Shown: positions 9,027 to 17,755, counted from the first letter of the stretch. The stretch: 64,000 nt of DNA from Streptomyces hyaluromycini (GCF_002217755.1 NZ_BCFL01000031.1:124001-188000), one strand, 5' to 3'. Notes: generated from the sequence alone by a model not told the origin. A program made the numbers and translations.

Positions 9027-9056
9027 GGTTCCGGCCGCCGGCGGGCGGCCGGAACC
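9027..9056 (-). terminator. Strong hairpin between deacetylase and PelF genes
   Basis: Perfect 13-bp stem (9027-9039 with 9044-9056) and a GGCG loop, 45 bp after the deacetylase stop. It could end the deacetylase transcript or attenuate read-through into the pelF operon. Confidence 0.75.
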
Positions 9057-9100
9057 GCGGATCCGTTCTTGCTTCGGTCGTCGGTGCGGCGGAGCGCTGT

Positions 9101-11233
9101 TCAGTCGGTGACGGTGGCGGGGACCGGATCGGCCACCCCCGCCGGGACCCGGGTGCCGGGCGCGGGATCCGTGGCCGGGGCGGTGTCGTCGGCAGCCGTG
9201 ACGGACGGGGACGCCGTGGTGGCGGGCAGGGTCAGGCTGAGCGGGGAGCCGGCCGAAGGGGTCCAGCCGGAGACCGCGCCCGCGTACGCCGAGCCGAACG
9301 CGGCGCCGCCCACTGTGGTCCCGGTCGGCAGGGTCGCGGTGACCTCCAGGCCGGCCGGTGCCTCGACGGTCACGGCGTCGCCGATGCGGTAGGCGGTGAC
9401 CTGACCGGCCTGGAGCGCGGCCTGCCAGTCCGCCCGGCGCTTCAGCTCGGTGCCGATGTCCTTCATCCGCAGGTTCACCACGGGGGTGTTGTCCGCGAAC
9501 AGGGCCTGGTAGCCGTCGAGCACGCCGTTCAGCACCGGGTAGGCGATGCGGTCCTCGGTCAGGTTCGACTGATGGATGTAGTGCGGCCGGGGGTCGTTGG
9601 ACAGCACGTGCCCGAGGTCGATCCGGGTCTCCAGCGGCACGATCTCGCCGGTGTAGCCGGTGCTGGTGTCCAGCGGCGCCGACAGACAGGTCGTGGTGGT
9701 CGGGTTGTCCTCGCAGATACCGCTGCCGCCCTGGGCGCGGCTGGTGTACAGCCAGTTGTACTCGTCGACCTCCTCGGAGGCCTTGCCCGCGTTGTAGAAG
9801 ATGTTCATCGGGTAGCGGGGCACCGTCTCGGCCGCCCCGACCTGACGCTGCTGCGGGTCACGGGAGTTGTCGGAGCCGAGCCAGTCGACGCCGTTCGCGG
9901 CGAGGGCGGGCGCCAGGTTCGGGTTGTCGTCGGGCTGCTGCGGCAGGATCCGCATCCCGGAGTGCTCGCCGGTGACCAACTCGTCGTTCTCCAGGGGGAG
10001 TCCGTTGGTCTCGGCCCAGACCCGGTTGTTCGCGATCTCGTCGGAGATGTCGTTCTGGCCGACCCACTGGGTGCTGCCGTCGGCGTTGGTCTCGCACACC
10101 CAGGGCACCACGGTGGTGTTCTGCACGCAGCCGAGGAAGGCGTGCGTGTAGGTGTGGTTGATCCAGCGGAAGTCGTTCTTGTCCGCGACCAGTTTGTCGG
10201 CGAGCTGGTCGACGCCGTTGTTGTCCTCGCGCTGGTCGACGCTGCCGGAGCCGTTGAAGGCGAGGTCGAAGGTGAAGTTCTTGCTCTGCTCCCAGGCCAC
10301 CGCGTAGTCGACGTCGGTGGACGTCATCCGGATCGGGTCGGCCGTGGCGCCGGAGTCGGTGCAGTCGACGTCGCCGGGCGTGCAGTTGAGCTCGCTGTTC
10401 CAGCGGTCGTCCTGGGCGAACACATCGTCCACGTGCACGGCGAAGTAGTTGCGCGAGGCGCCGAGATGCACCCCGCCGGTCATCCACTCGACGATGCCGC
10501 GGGCCAGCAGCCGGAACTGTTCCTGGTACTGGTTGTAGACGAAGGTCACGACGAGCTCGCGCCGGTTGTCGTGCCGGTACTCGCCGACCAGGGAGCCCTT
10601 GGTGGACGACCCGGGGATCGTCGCCTCGACGTAGGGCGTGAAGTCGGCGCCGGCCGCCGGCTGCGCGAGGTAGGCGTAACTCTCGCCGACGGAGGGGTCG
10701 TTGTCCTCGAAGGGGACGGTGCCGTCGAGGTAGCCGAAGGGGCCTGCCTGGCCGGCGGCGGTCACGTCGGCCTGGGTGCCGTCGATGCTGCCGGAGTAGC
10801 CCGCGCTGCCCGCCGGGTACTGCAGACCGGCTTCCGGTCGCGCATAGGTATAGGCATCGACCTGGGGGATCTGGTAAACCTGTTCGTACGCTGTGAGTGC
10901 CGCCATTTCACTTGAACCGCTCGCGAACGGATTGTCGTTGGGCAGTACCACGGCCTGGAACTTGGCGCGTGCCCGTCCGTCGACGGTGTCCGCGAGGAAA
11001 CCGGCGTCGATGACCTGCCGTCCGGACTGGGTCAGGTCGATTTCGGTGAACGGCGTGCCGTCATCGGTGAGTTCGGCGGCGATGGCGGCGGTCGACGGTC
11101 CGCCGTCGCTGACCAGCAGTACCCGTAAGTCGATTCTGGGTGCGTCGTCTGCATGGGCCGCGCCGGCCGGCAGGCCGAGCGCGGCGATGAGCGCACCGAC
11201 CGTGAGCACGGTCGTGCGTATGGTCCGCTTCAT
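9101..11233 (-). CDS. Secreted Agd3-like (CE18) polysaccharide deacetylase
   Basis: A 710-residue exported protein with a classical signal peptide ending AGAAHA. An N-terminal domain (about residues 32-250) precedes a NodB-like deacetylase core: FAVHVDDVF near residue 267 gives the metal Asp pair and INHTYTH near 359 gives the HxxxH metal ligands. A beta-rich C-terminal region follows, with a Thr/Pro/Ala-rich tail. Length and motif order match fungal Agd3 (CE18), which deacetylates GalNAc in galactosaminogalactan. Codon 36 is TTA (11126-11128), so translation may depend on bldA tRNA. Start ATG after GGGGAGGGG. The CE18 call is my reading of motifs and context. Confidence 0.75.
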   Translation of the reverse strand: MKRTIRTTVLTVGALIAALGLPAGAAHADDAPRIDLRVLLVSDGGPSTAAIAAELTDDGTPFTEIDLTQSGRQVIDAGFLADTVDGRARAKFQAVVLPNDNPFASGSSEMAALTAYEQVYQIPQVDAYTYARPEAGLQYPAGSAGYSGSIDGTQADVTAAGQAGPFGYLDGTVPFEDNDPSVGESYAYLAQPAAGADFTPYVEATIPGSSTKGSLVGEYRHDNRRELVVTFVYNQYQEQFRLLARGIVEWMTGGVHLGASRNYFAVHVDDVFAQDDRWNSELNCTPGDVDCTDSGATADPIRMTSTDVDYAVAWEQSKNFTFDLAFNGSGSVDQREDNNGVDQLADKLVADKNDFRWINHTYTHAFLGCVQNTTVVPWVCETNADGSTQWVGQNDISDEIANNRVWAETNGLPLENDELVTGEHSGMRILPQQPDDNPNLAPALAANGVDWLGSDNSRDPQQRQVGAAETVPRYPMNIFYNAGKASEEVDEYNWLYTSRAQGGSGICEDNPTTTTCLSAPLDTSTGYTGEIVPLETRIDLGHVLSNDPRPHYIHQSNLTEDRIAYPVLNGVLDGYQALFADNTPVVNLRMKDIGTELKRRADWQAALQAGQVTAYRIGDAVTVEAPAGLEVTATLPTGTTVGGAAFGSAYAGAVSGWTPSAGSPLSLTLPATTASPSVTAADDTAPATDPAPGTRVPAGVADPVPATVTD

Positions 11234-11548
11234 GCGGTGAAGTCCCCTCCCCGGACGGGGTGAGTGCGGCTCCGCAGGGCGGACGCACCCCTTTGCCCCG
11301 ACGCCGGCTTCCCCTGAGAGGCCAGTCGTCGACGCATCCGTCGCGTCACATAGTGGTGTCTGTGTGTAGCTTTCGCGGTCGTGTTGCGAAACGTGACGGA
11401 AAAGAGCAGGCATCCAACAGGCCTCAGATGGAACCGAGTTGGGCTTTTTTCCGTCCGCGGTGCAGGCCGGGCCCTCTGCGCGGGCAAGAGTGCCCGGCCC
11501 CGGATCATCGGCTGATCGCAGACCTTTCAGGTCATCCCCGACAGGCCG
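11234..11548. other. Intergenic region upstream of the deacetylase gene
   Basis: A 315-bp non-coding stretch. It should contain the promoter for the deacetylase, but I found no convincing -35/-10 pair and only short weak inverted repeats. Confidence 0.4.
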
Positions 11549-12076
11549 TCAGGCGCACAGGACACGCGTCTCGGGCGTGTAGACCGGGCCGCCGCTCGTG
11601 TTCGTGGAGTCGCTGAACTCGGCGTAGTAGTACGAGTAGAAGCCGATGTTGCCGTTGCAGCCGGAGTCGGCGGCCACGCTGAGCGTCAGGGTGACGGTGC
11701 GGCTCTGGCCGGGCGGGACGGTGGCGCCGTAGTCGGTGCCGAGGTTGGTGGGCCCGGTGCCGGAGCAGGCGGTGGCGGTGCCGTCGGACGCGGCCAGGCT
11801 GCAGCCGGTGAAGCTGTACTTCAGGTCGGGGCGCTGTGTGGTCAGGTAGGTCGGGTCGATCGTCTGGTACACGAACCAGATGTCGTAGGTGTTGTTGTTG
11901 GTGATCGTCATCGACAGGTGCACCGTGCCGCCGGGCGTGGTGGTCGCGGCGTCGGTGGCGAAGGTGAGCCCGGCCGGCGCCGAGTCGGCGCTCGCGCTGG
12001 GGGTCAGCCCGAACAGGGCCAGAACGAGGGTGAGGACGGCGCCGAGGCCGAAGCGTCTCATCAGTGGTGATCGCAT
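11549..12076 (-). CDS. Secreted protein with an Ig-like/CARDB-type domain
   Basis: A 175-residue exported protein. The signal peptide (LVLALFGLTPSASA) is followed by a single beta-rich domain with TPGGTVHLSMTITNNNTYDIWFVYQ and VPPGQSRTVTLTLSV, the pattern of small Ig-like or DUF11/CARDB folds, with paired cysteines that could form disulfides. No catalytic motif. Two ATG starts (12076, 12061) are possible and neither has a clear ribosome site; I list the upstream one. It may be a cell-surface or matrix protein, but this is only suggested by its position. Confidence 0.7.
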   Translation of the reverse strand: MRSPLMRRFGLGAVLTLVLALFGLTPSASADSAPAGLTFATDAATTTPGGTVHLSMTITNNNTYDIWFVYQTIDPTYLTTQRPDLKYSFTGCSLAASDGTATACSGTGPTNLGTDYGATVPPGQSRTVTLTLSVAADSGCNGNIGFYSYYYAEFSDSTNTSGGPVYTPETRVLCA

Positions 12077-12467
12077 GGCGGGGAGGCTAGGCAGCCCCCT
12101 GTGCGGGCGTCTTCCCCGGGCGGCCGGACCGACACGCCGAGTGACCGAAAGTACGCGTTCTGTGAAGACGCTGTAACCGACACATGAAGGCGTAATCGAC
12201 CGGCAAAACACGCAAGTGCCGGCCGATCCGTCCGGGCCGCCACCCGGACCCGGCGGCGGAAGCCGATCCGCCGCCCCGGAGGGCGGTTATTGGCGCGTAT
12301 CGGATGCACCGAACCGCCCTCCCGTCACTCCGCCCCCCGAAACTCTCGGCCAACCGCAGATTTCCGGCCCCGCCCGCCGGTGCCGGCGCCCCGCCCCTGC
12401 TCGCGGGCATCCGCCGGGTGGCCCTGTTCGCGGCATGAACCGTGCCGTCAGGGGGCATCCGGTCACT
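12077..12467. other. Intergenic region, divergent genes
   Basis: About 390 bp without a supported gene. It must carry promoters for both flanking genes; I could not identify clear elements. Confidence 0.4.
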
Positions 12468-12683
12468 ATGGAAGGCGCGCCTGTGATCGTGCAGCCGCCG
12501 GGCCCCGACGGCGGCCGGCGGGTCACCATCCGCGGAGAGTACGTCGGCATCGCGTACCACCTGCTCGACGTCGTCGAGTTCCTGCGTCGCGCGGGCCTGC
12601 CCGAGGCCAGTACGACGGTCGACGACCCCGAGCTGATCGAGTGGCGCGGCATCGGGCCGAAGGCCTGGACCGCCACCGGCTGA
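12468..12683 (+). CDS. Small conserved-looking hypothetical protein
   Basis: About 71 residues from the ATG at 12468 (AGGGGG lies about 12 bases upstream; an alternative ATG is at 12435). Contains IRGEYVGIAYHLLDVVEFLRRAGLPE, an amphipathic helix-rich stretch, and ends EWRGIGPKAWTATG. No recognised domain. Codon use fits a real gene, but the start is uncertain. Confidence 0.5.
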   Translation: MEGAPVIVQPPGPDGGRRVTIRGEYVGIAYHLLDVVEFLRRAGLPEASTTVDDPELIEWRGIGPKAWTATG

Positions 12684-12771
12684 CCCGCGTCGGACATCCC
12701 GGACCGCAGCGGCGGACTTGTTCGACTCTACGAACTTTCTGTGTGACGGGTACACATCAGCGCGCACTACT

Positions 12772-12790
12772 GATAGGAAACCTTCCTATC
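12772..12790. promoter_or_regulatory. Palindromic operator of the chitosanase gene (CsnR-box-like)
   Basis: Perfect 8-bp arms GATAGGAA (12772-12779) and TTCCTATC (12783-12790) around ACC, 33 bp before the start. The core resembles the AGGAAA/TTTCCT-type palindrome bound by the ROK-family chitosanase repressor CsnR in other Streptomyces. No csnR gene is in the window. Confidence 0.75.
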
Positions 12791-12823
12791 GATGACCGAC
12801 CGCAACCCCCCACTGGAGTCCCT

Positions 12824-13681
12824 GTGCGGAAACCGAACGACACGACCACGACGAACCCCGTCCTGACCTCCCGCCGCACCCTGCTCGCCCTGCTCGGCGC
12901 GTCCGCCGTAGGCGCCGGCGCCGTGCTGCTGCGCCCCGCGCACGCCACCGCCGCCCCGACGGCCGCGAGCTGTGCGGGCCTCGACGACCCGGCGAAGAAG
13001 GAGATCGCCATGAAGCTGGTGTCGAGCGCGGAGAACTCCTCGCTCGACTGGAAGGCGCAGTACAAGTACATCGAGGACATCGGCGACGGCCGCGGCTACA
13101 CCGCCGGGATCATCGGCTTCTGCTCCGGCACCGGCGACATGCTCGACCTCGTCCAGCTCTACACCGACCGCAAGCCCTCCAACGTGCTCGCCAAGTACCT
13201 GCCGGCGCTGCGCCGGGTCAACGGCACCGACTCGCACAGCGGCCTCGACCCGAACTTCCCCGCCGACTGGCGCAAGGCCGCCCAGGACACCGCCTTCCAG
13301 CAGGCCCAGAACGACGAACGCGACCGCGTGTACTTCAACCCGGCCGTGCAGCAGGGCAAGACGGACGGGCTGGGCACGCTGGGCCAGTTCACTTACTACG
13401 ACGCCATCGTCATGCACGGCGACGGCGACGACGCCACCAGCTTCCGCAACATACGCAAGCGCGCCCTCGGCCATGCCAAGCCGCCGGCGCAGGGCGGCAA
13501 CGAGACGACGTACCTCAACGCCTTCCTCGACGCCCGGGTGTGGGCCATGCAGCAGGAGGAGGCGCACAGCGACACCACCAGGGTCGACACCGAACAGCGG
13601 GTCTTTCTGCGCAACGGCAACCTGTGCCTGAACACCCCGCTGGACTGGAAGGTGTACGGCGACAGCTACCACATCGGCTGA
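12824..13681 (+). CDS. csnA: GH46 chitosanase, Tat-exported
   Basis: A 285-residue precursor. The twin-arginine signal (SRRTLLALLGASAVGAGAVLL) is followed by a GH46 domain: the catalytic Glu in SSAENSSLDWK and the catalytic Asp in EDIGDGRGYTAGIIGF are both present. It hydrolyses beta-1,4-glucosamine bonds of chitosan outside the cell. GTG start preceded by GGAG. Induction by chitosan oligomers is expected through the palindrome at 12772-12790. The stop codon is only 8 bp from the 3' end of a TnpB remnant, so the gene narrowly escaped disruption. Confidence 0.93.
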   Translation: MRKPNDTTTTNPVLTSRRTLLALLGASAVGAGAVLLRPAHATAAPTAASCAGLDDPAKKEIAMKLVSSAENSSLDWKAQYKYIEDIGDGRGYTAGIIGFCSGTGDMLDLVQLYTDRKPSNVLAKYLPALRRVNGTDSHSGLDPNFPADWRKAAQDTAFQQAQNDERDRVYFNPAVQQGKTDGLGTLGQFTYYDAIVMHGDGDDATSFRNIRKRALGHAKPPAQGGNETTYLNAFLDARVWAMQQEEAHSDTTRVDTEQRVFLRNGNLCLNTPLDWKVYGDSYHIG

Positions 13682-13689
13682 CACCGTTC

Positions 13690-14793
13690 CTAGAGACTGA
13701 GCGGGAGCGAGTCCTGTTGCCAGGAGTCGTGCTCAGCCGAACACCCCGAACGGTGCTGGGCGTTCTGGTCCACTGCGTTCGCTCCGCGTCCGGCGCCGGC
13801 GGATCGTGTCCGTGGTCCGGGAATGCGGGGGCGGTGTCCCTCACGTCCTGGGGTGCCTGGTCTGGCCTGGACGGTCCGATGCCCGCATCCATCGCTCTGG
13901 TGGGTGCGGGGCGGTGTCGTCCGACGCCGGATCGGGTGCCCCAGGGCGCGCCTTCCGATCGCCACGGCGGGTGTGTCGTGGCGGGTGGTCTTCCTGTTCT
14001 TGCTGGTGAGGGGCTTTTGCCAGTGCTGGGCGCCCCGCCGGGAGGTAGAGGCTGGGTCGACGGCGATAACCGGGACGCCGAGTTCTGCCGCCGTACTTAC
14101 CAACCGGACCAGCAACCTTGTCACCGGCATGCCGGAGATCAGCTTCCGGAACCGCTTCTTGCCGCCGTGCTTCTCCCGGCTCGTCTCTGCGGTGAAGTCG
14201 AGGTCCTCGACGGCGATTGCGAGGCCTTGGCGCCTGGCCCAGTGCAGCAGCCGGATCAATGCGTGCCGGATCTGGGCATCGCGGTGGTCGGTGGTGCCGG
14301 TGAGGTCGTAGCCAAAGCGCGGTGGTTCGCCGATGGGGTTGCCGTGCCGATCGAGGCGCCAGGCGGCGAGATGGTCGGCGTTGGTGTCCACGCCGACCAG
14401 GCCTCTCGCGCGGGCCGTATCCAGCGGCACCGTCCGGACCGGTGGGAGGGTCCAGGACGCGGTCAAGTACCAACGGCCGCGTGTGGTGTCCTGATGGATA
14501 CGGTAGGCCACAGCCCTGTTGGCGGTGACACGGTCGGCCCATTGCTCGCCACGGTGAGCGAACGACACCTGCACAGCCAGCACGTACCGGCCGTGCGGCG
14601 CGTTCGCCAGGTACGTCAGCGGCGCGGGGAGTTTGGTGGAGACCTCGCCGTCGGGGGTGACACGGAGGGTCTCGTTGCCGTACCGCTTCCCGGACTCGCC
14701 GTCGGCCTGGAGGAAGCGGCGCTCCGCCACACCGACATTGAAGTTCTGGACGGACGCGATCTCGGCCCAAACGTCCAGCGATCTGGTTAACCA
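13690..14793 (-). pseudogene. TnpB-type (IS200/IS605) RNA-guided nuclease, 5'-truncated
   Basis: About 365 C-terminal residues of a TnpB-family protein. RuvC-like pieces are visible: GLVGVDTNADHLAAWRLD (RuvC-I Asp), GLAIAVEDLDF (RuvC-II Glu) and a degenerate third block around TTRHDTPAVAIGRRALG. The usual zinc-finger cysteine pairs of TnpB between the last two blocks are absent or degenerate. Homology stops near 14793, after which the frame runs into sequence antisense to the neighbouring IS transposase. The N-terminal half was probably lost when that IS inserted or through deletion. Confidence 0.75.
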
Positions 14794-14905
14794 CGTCACT
14801 TCCGCTGTCCGCCGGACGTCCAAGCGGCGCGGGCTGATCCCGTGACGGCCTCGAACGCCGGCCCGGACGTGATCGCCCGTACGGGGATTCCCAGGGCGTG
14901 AACAC

Positions 14906-14961
14906 GGCCTTCGTCTGATCCTGTGCTCCGACCAAAGAGGCACTTGACCAGGACGAAGGCC
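14906..14961. repeat. Inverted repeat ahead of the IS transposase
   Basis: 10-bp perfect arms, GGCCTTCGTC (14906-14915) and GACGAAGGCC (14952-14961), just upstream of the transposase ribosome site. Could be part of the IS left end or a translational control hairpin. Confidence 0.5.
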
Positions 14962-14969
14962 ATGGGGGA

Positions 14970-16415
14970 ATGAGTCTGCTGCAGCATGACGTCCGGCGGG
15001 AGGCGTTCGCGGTGGCGTCGCACTTCCGGGACGACTTCTTCGACTGCCTGACCGCGCGTGGGGACACACTGTTCGAGCTGACCGACGCGTTGCTGTGCGC
15101 GGACGGCCCGGTGACCACGCCGGTGGACCTGATGCTGACGGCCGAGCACCGGCGCGGGCACGGCGCCATGTACGACGCGTTGAACAGCGGGAATGTCGAC
15201 GTACCGCGGCTGCGACAGGTGCTGGCCGGCCTGCCACAACTCGCGGCCGCCGAAGGGCGCCTGGTCCTGGCGGTGGACGTCACCCACCGCCTCCGGCCCG
15301 ACGCGCCGACCAGCGCGGACCGACTGTTCTGCCACGTCTACGGCCGCAGCGGCCGGTCCTCGGACCAGTTCGTGCCCGGCTGGCCCTACTCGTTCATCGC
15401 CGTGCTGGAGTCGGGCCGGACCTCGTGGTGCCAGATCCTGGACGCGCTGAGGCTGGGGCCGGCCGACGACGTGGCCGAGGTCACCGCTGTCCAGGTCCGC
15501 CGCGTAGTCGAGGTCCTGATCGACATAGGGCGGTGGCAGCAGGGCGACCGCGACATCCTGATCGTCTTCGACGCCGGCTACGACGCTCCGCGCATGGCCT
15601 ATCTGCTGGAAGGACTGCCGGTGGAGGTGCTGGGGCGGATGCGCACGGACCGCGTGATGCGCCAGCCCGTCCCGGTCCCCTGGATCTCGCCGCCGCAGGG
15701 CGGACGGCCGCCCAAGCACGGCAAGGAGTTCCGCTTCGCCAAGCCCGACACCTGGGGCGGGCCCCATGTCGCGACCGTTCAGGTCACCGAGCGCTACGGC
15801 ACCGCTCGCGCGATGGCCTGGGACCCCATTCATCCCCGGCTGACCACCCGCTCCGCGTGGATCGACCACTCCGGCGAACTCCCGTTCATCGAGGGCACGT
15901 TGATCCTCCTTGAGGTCGACCGCCTGCCCGGCGGCCACGATCCACTCCCCGTCTGGCTGTGGTCGTCGGCCACCGGCCTGCCGGGCCAGGCGGTCGACCC
16001 GCGCTGGCAGGCGTTCTTGCGCAGATTCGACCTGGAGCACACCTTCCGGATGATCAAGCAGACGCTGGGCCGGACCCGCCCGAAGCTCCGCGCGCCCGCA
16101 GCGGCGGACCGGTGGACCTGGCTGGTCATCGCCGCGCACACCCAGCTCCGCCTCGCCCGGCCGCCGGCCGCAGACCTCCGCCGGCCCTGGGAGAAGCCGA
16201 CCGAGCCTGGTCGGCTCACCCCAGCCCGGGTCCGCCGCGGGTTCAGGAACCTCCGCCCCAGCTTGCCCTGCCCGGCCCGTGCACCGAAACCCAACCGACC
16301 CGGCCCCGGCAGACCGCCCGGCTCGAAGAACCGACACCCCGCCACCCGCTGCGACGTGGGCAAAACGGTCAGGCGGCCCGAGACGATCGCCGAACGTGAC
16401 CAGGGCAGACCATAA
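14970..16415 (+). mobile_element. Intact DDE transposase (IS4/IS701-like, NF041680-type)
   Basis: A 481-residue transposase with spaced acidic residues in LVLAVDVTHRL, ILIVFDAGYDAPRMA and RFDLEHTFRMIKQTLG, which fit a DDE triad of the IS4/IS701 sort. The C-terminus is basic and Pro-rich. The frame is complete, with GGGGGAA before the ATG. I could not find matching terminal inverted repeats or target duplication, so element ends are only approximate (about 14.8-16.43 kb). Confidence 0.85.
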
Positions 16416-16438
16416 AGAACAAGCTGAGAGGTCGTTTC

Positions 16439-16978
16439 TTATGGTGCGTCTGAACACGCACGCTGAACGGCAGCGAAGGCCGCGCCGGCGGAGTCGGCAG
16501 GGAACAGCCGCAGGACGGTGGCCCGGTTCGGCGTCGTGATGACGTAGTGAACCGCCAGGTAGGACAGATCTCCCCAGCTTTCTCGGGCATGGGCGCGCAT
16601 CAGGACCTGGCCGCATCTTGTGCAGGTGATCCAGGGGACGAGGAGGAGACCAGCCAGGTTCTGTTCGACCACGCCTATTGCCTCTGGGGCCCTGCCTCCG
16701 TCGCTTTCGATCAGCTTCAGAGGACCTGGTGTTCCTTCGTCACGGCATTGAAGGATCTGGGGTGTGAGGGCCTCCCGCTCGCCCCAGGTCTCCGCCAGTA
16801 CGGAGATCTGGGCCCTGACCGTCTCGCTGATCGGCACTTGGTGGCCGAGGATGCCGGAGACGAGCAGGCCAAGTCCCGCCTCCTGCTCTCCGATGTCCCA
16901 GCAGTCTTTGACTTCCTGGGCTTCAGCCTCTGGCAGCAAGCCGGCAAGTCGGTTCCAGAGGACTGCGTCGTCGGTCAC
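16439..16978 (-). CDS. Hypothetical protein beside IS5 remnant, possible passenger gene
   Basis: About 179 residues from GTG 16978. Begins TDDAVLWNRLAGLLPEAEAQEV and contains a CxxC (ITCTRCGQVLM), which suggests a small metal-binding or redox site. No known domain recognised. Its upstream flank is an IS5 transposase remnant in the same direction, and its stop lies at the junction with the DDE-transposase element. It may be cargo of the IS5 element or a gene trapped between two insertions. Confidence 0.6.
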   Translation of the reverse strand: MTDDAVLWNRLAGLLPEAEAQEVKDCWDIGEQEAGLGLLVSGILGHQVPISETVRAQISVLAETWGEREALTPQILQCRDEGTPGPLKLIESDGGRAPEAIGVVEQNLAGLLLVPWITCTRCGQVLMRAHARESWGDLSYLAVHYVITTPNRATVLRLFPADSAGAAFAAVQRACSDAP

Positions 16979-16988
16979 CTCGCAGACG

Positions 16989-17309
16989 CTACCGGCCGGC
17001 GCTGACACCCGGACGCCGCAGGCACATGACCATGACTGCGATCGCGGTGAAGCCAATGAAGTGTTCGCGCTTGCGCTCGTAGCGCCGATGCAGCCGACGG
17101 CACCGGACAGCCACGACATGGTCCGCTCGACCACCCGACGATGACGGCCGAGGCGGGCTGAGCTCTCGACCCCGCGGCGCGCGATTCGCGGGACGATACC
17201 GCGTTTCCGCAGCCATTTCCGCAGGTGGTCGTAGTCATAGCCCTTGTCCCCGTGCAGCTTGGCAGGCCGCCGACGGCGCGGTCCCCGCCGGGATCGAATG
17301 AGCGGGATG
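16989..17309 (-). pseudogene. IS5-family transposase remnant, truncated and frameshifted
   Basis: The C-terminal third of an IS5 transposase: PLIRSRRGPRRRRPAKLHGDKGYDYDHL, then RIARRGVESSARLGRHRRVVERTMSWL in one frame. The continuation, RCRRLHRRYERKREHFIGFTAIAV, is in another frame, so there is a frameshift near 17105-17120. The N-terminal two thirds are missing. The upstream edge (about 17309) abuts a decapitated monooxygenase gene. Confidence 0.85.
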
Positions 17310-17552
17310 CCCATCACCGCGGCACTGACGGACGTCGAGCAAGAACCGGACACCACCGTTCGGCTCGCACTCCGCCTCGGCCCTACCACCTTCGCCGTCG
17401 TCGACGCCTTCCCCGATCAGGAGGCCTGCCAGGAGCACCTGGAGGCCGGCCGTGCCCGCCTGGCCCGGCTCCCTGAGCTGCTCGGGCAGCCGCCGACGAT
17501 CGAGTACACCGACATCCTGGCAGCCAAGATCCCCGGAACTACCGCCGAGTGA
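17307..17552 (+). pseudogene. N-terminally truncated antibiotic-biosynthesis monooxygenase-like (ABM) protein
   Basis: About 80 residues that match the C-terminal two thirds of quinol monooxygenase/ABM proteins: LRLGPTTFAVVDAFPDQEACQEHL, then PELLGQPPTIEYTDILAAKIP. The first beta-strand and helix are missing, exactly where the IS5 remnant begins. The in-frame ATG at 17307 is accidental. Probably non-functional. Confidence 0.75.
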
Positions 17553-17713
17553 CCATCCGCACGTCGCGCGACTCGGTGCCCCAACGGCTCCTGCCCCGGA
17601 CCGGCGTTCACCACCAGCCGAACCACCATCCTCGGTCAGCGGCTCGGGTCCTCAGCTACACGTTCCTGGCCTTGATCTTCAATGGCCGACAAGGCCGTAA
17701 CTGTTCACGGCCC

Positions 17714-17755
17714 CCGGGCTGTCGTACCGCACCCCCATGCCGTACGACAGCCCGG
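17714..17755. terminator. Perfect 14-bp hairpin terminator
   Basis: Arms 17714-17727 and 17742-17755 match perfectly with a 14-nt loop, just beyond the stop of the methyltransferase gene. Could serve both strands. Confidence 0.8.

Noticed and set aside
7910..10915. A 1001-codon plus-strand ORF opposite PelF and the deacetylase
   Set aside because: Crosses two real genes on the other strand and has no recognisable domain.
15095..15913. Overlapping plus-strand ORF inside the IS transposase
   Set aside because: Frame shadow of the transposase.
14800..16440. Terminal inverted repeats of the DDE transposon
   Set aside because: Compared both flanks by eye, found no matching ends, so boundaries are not stated as facts.
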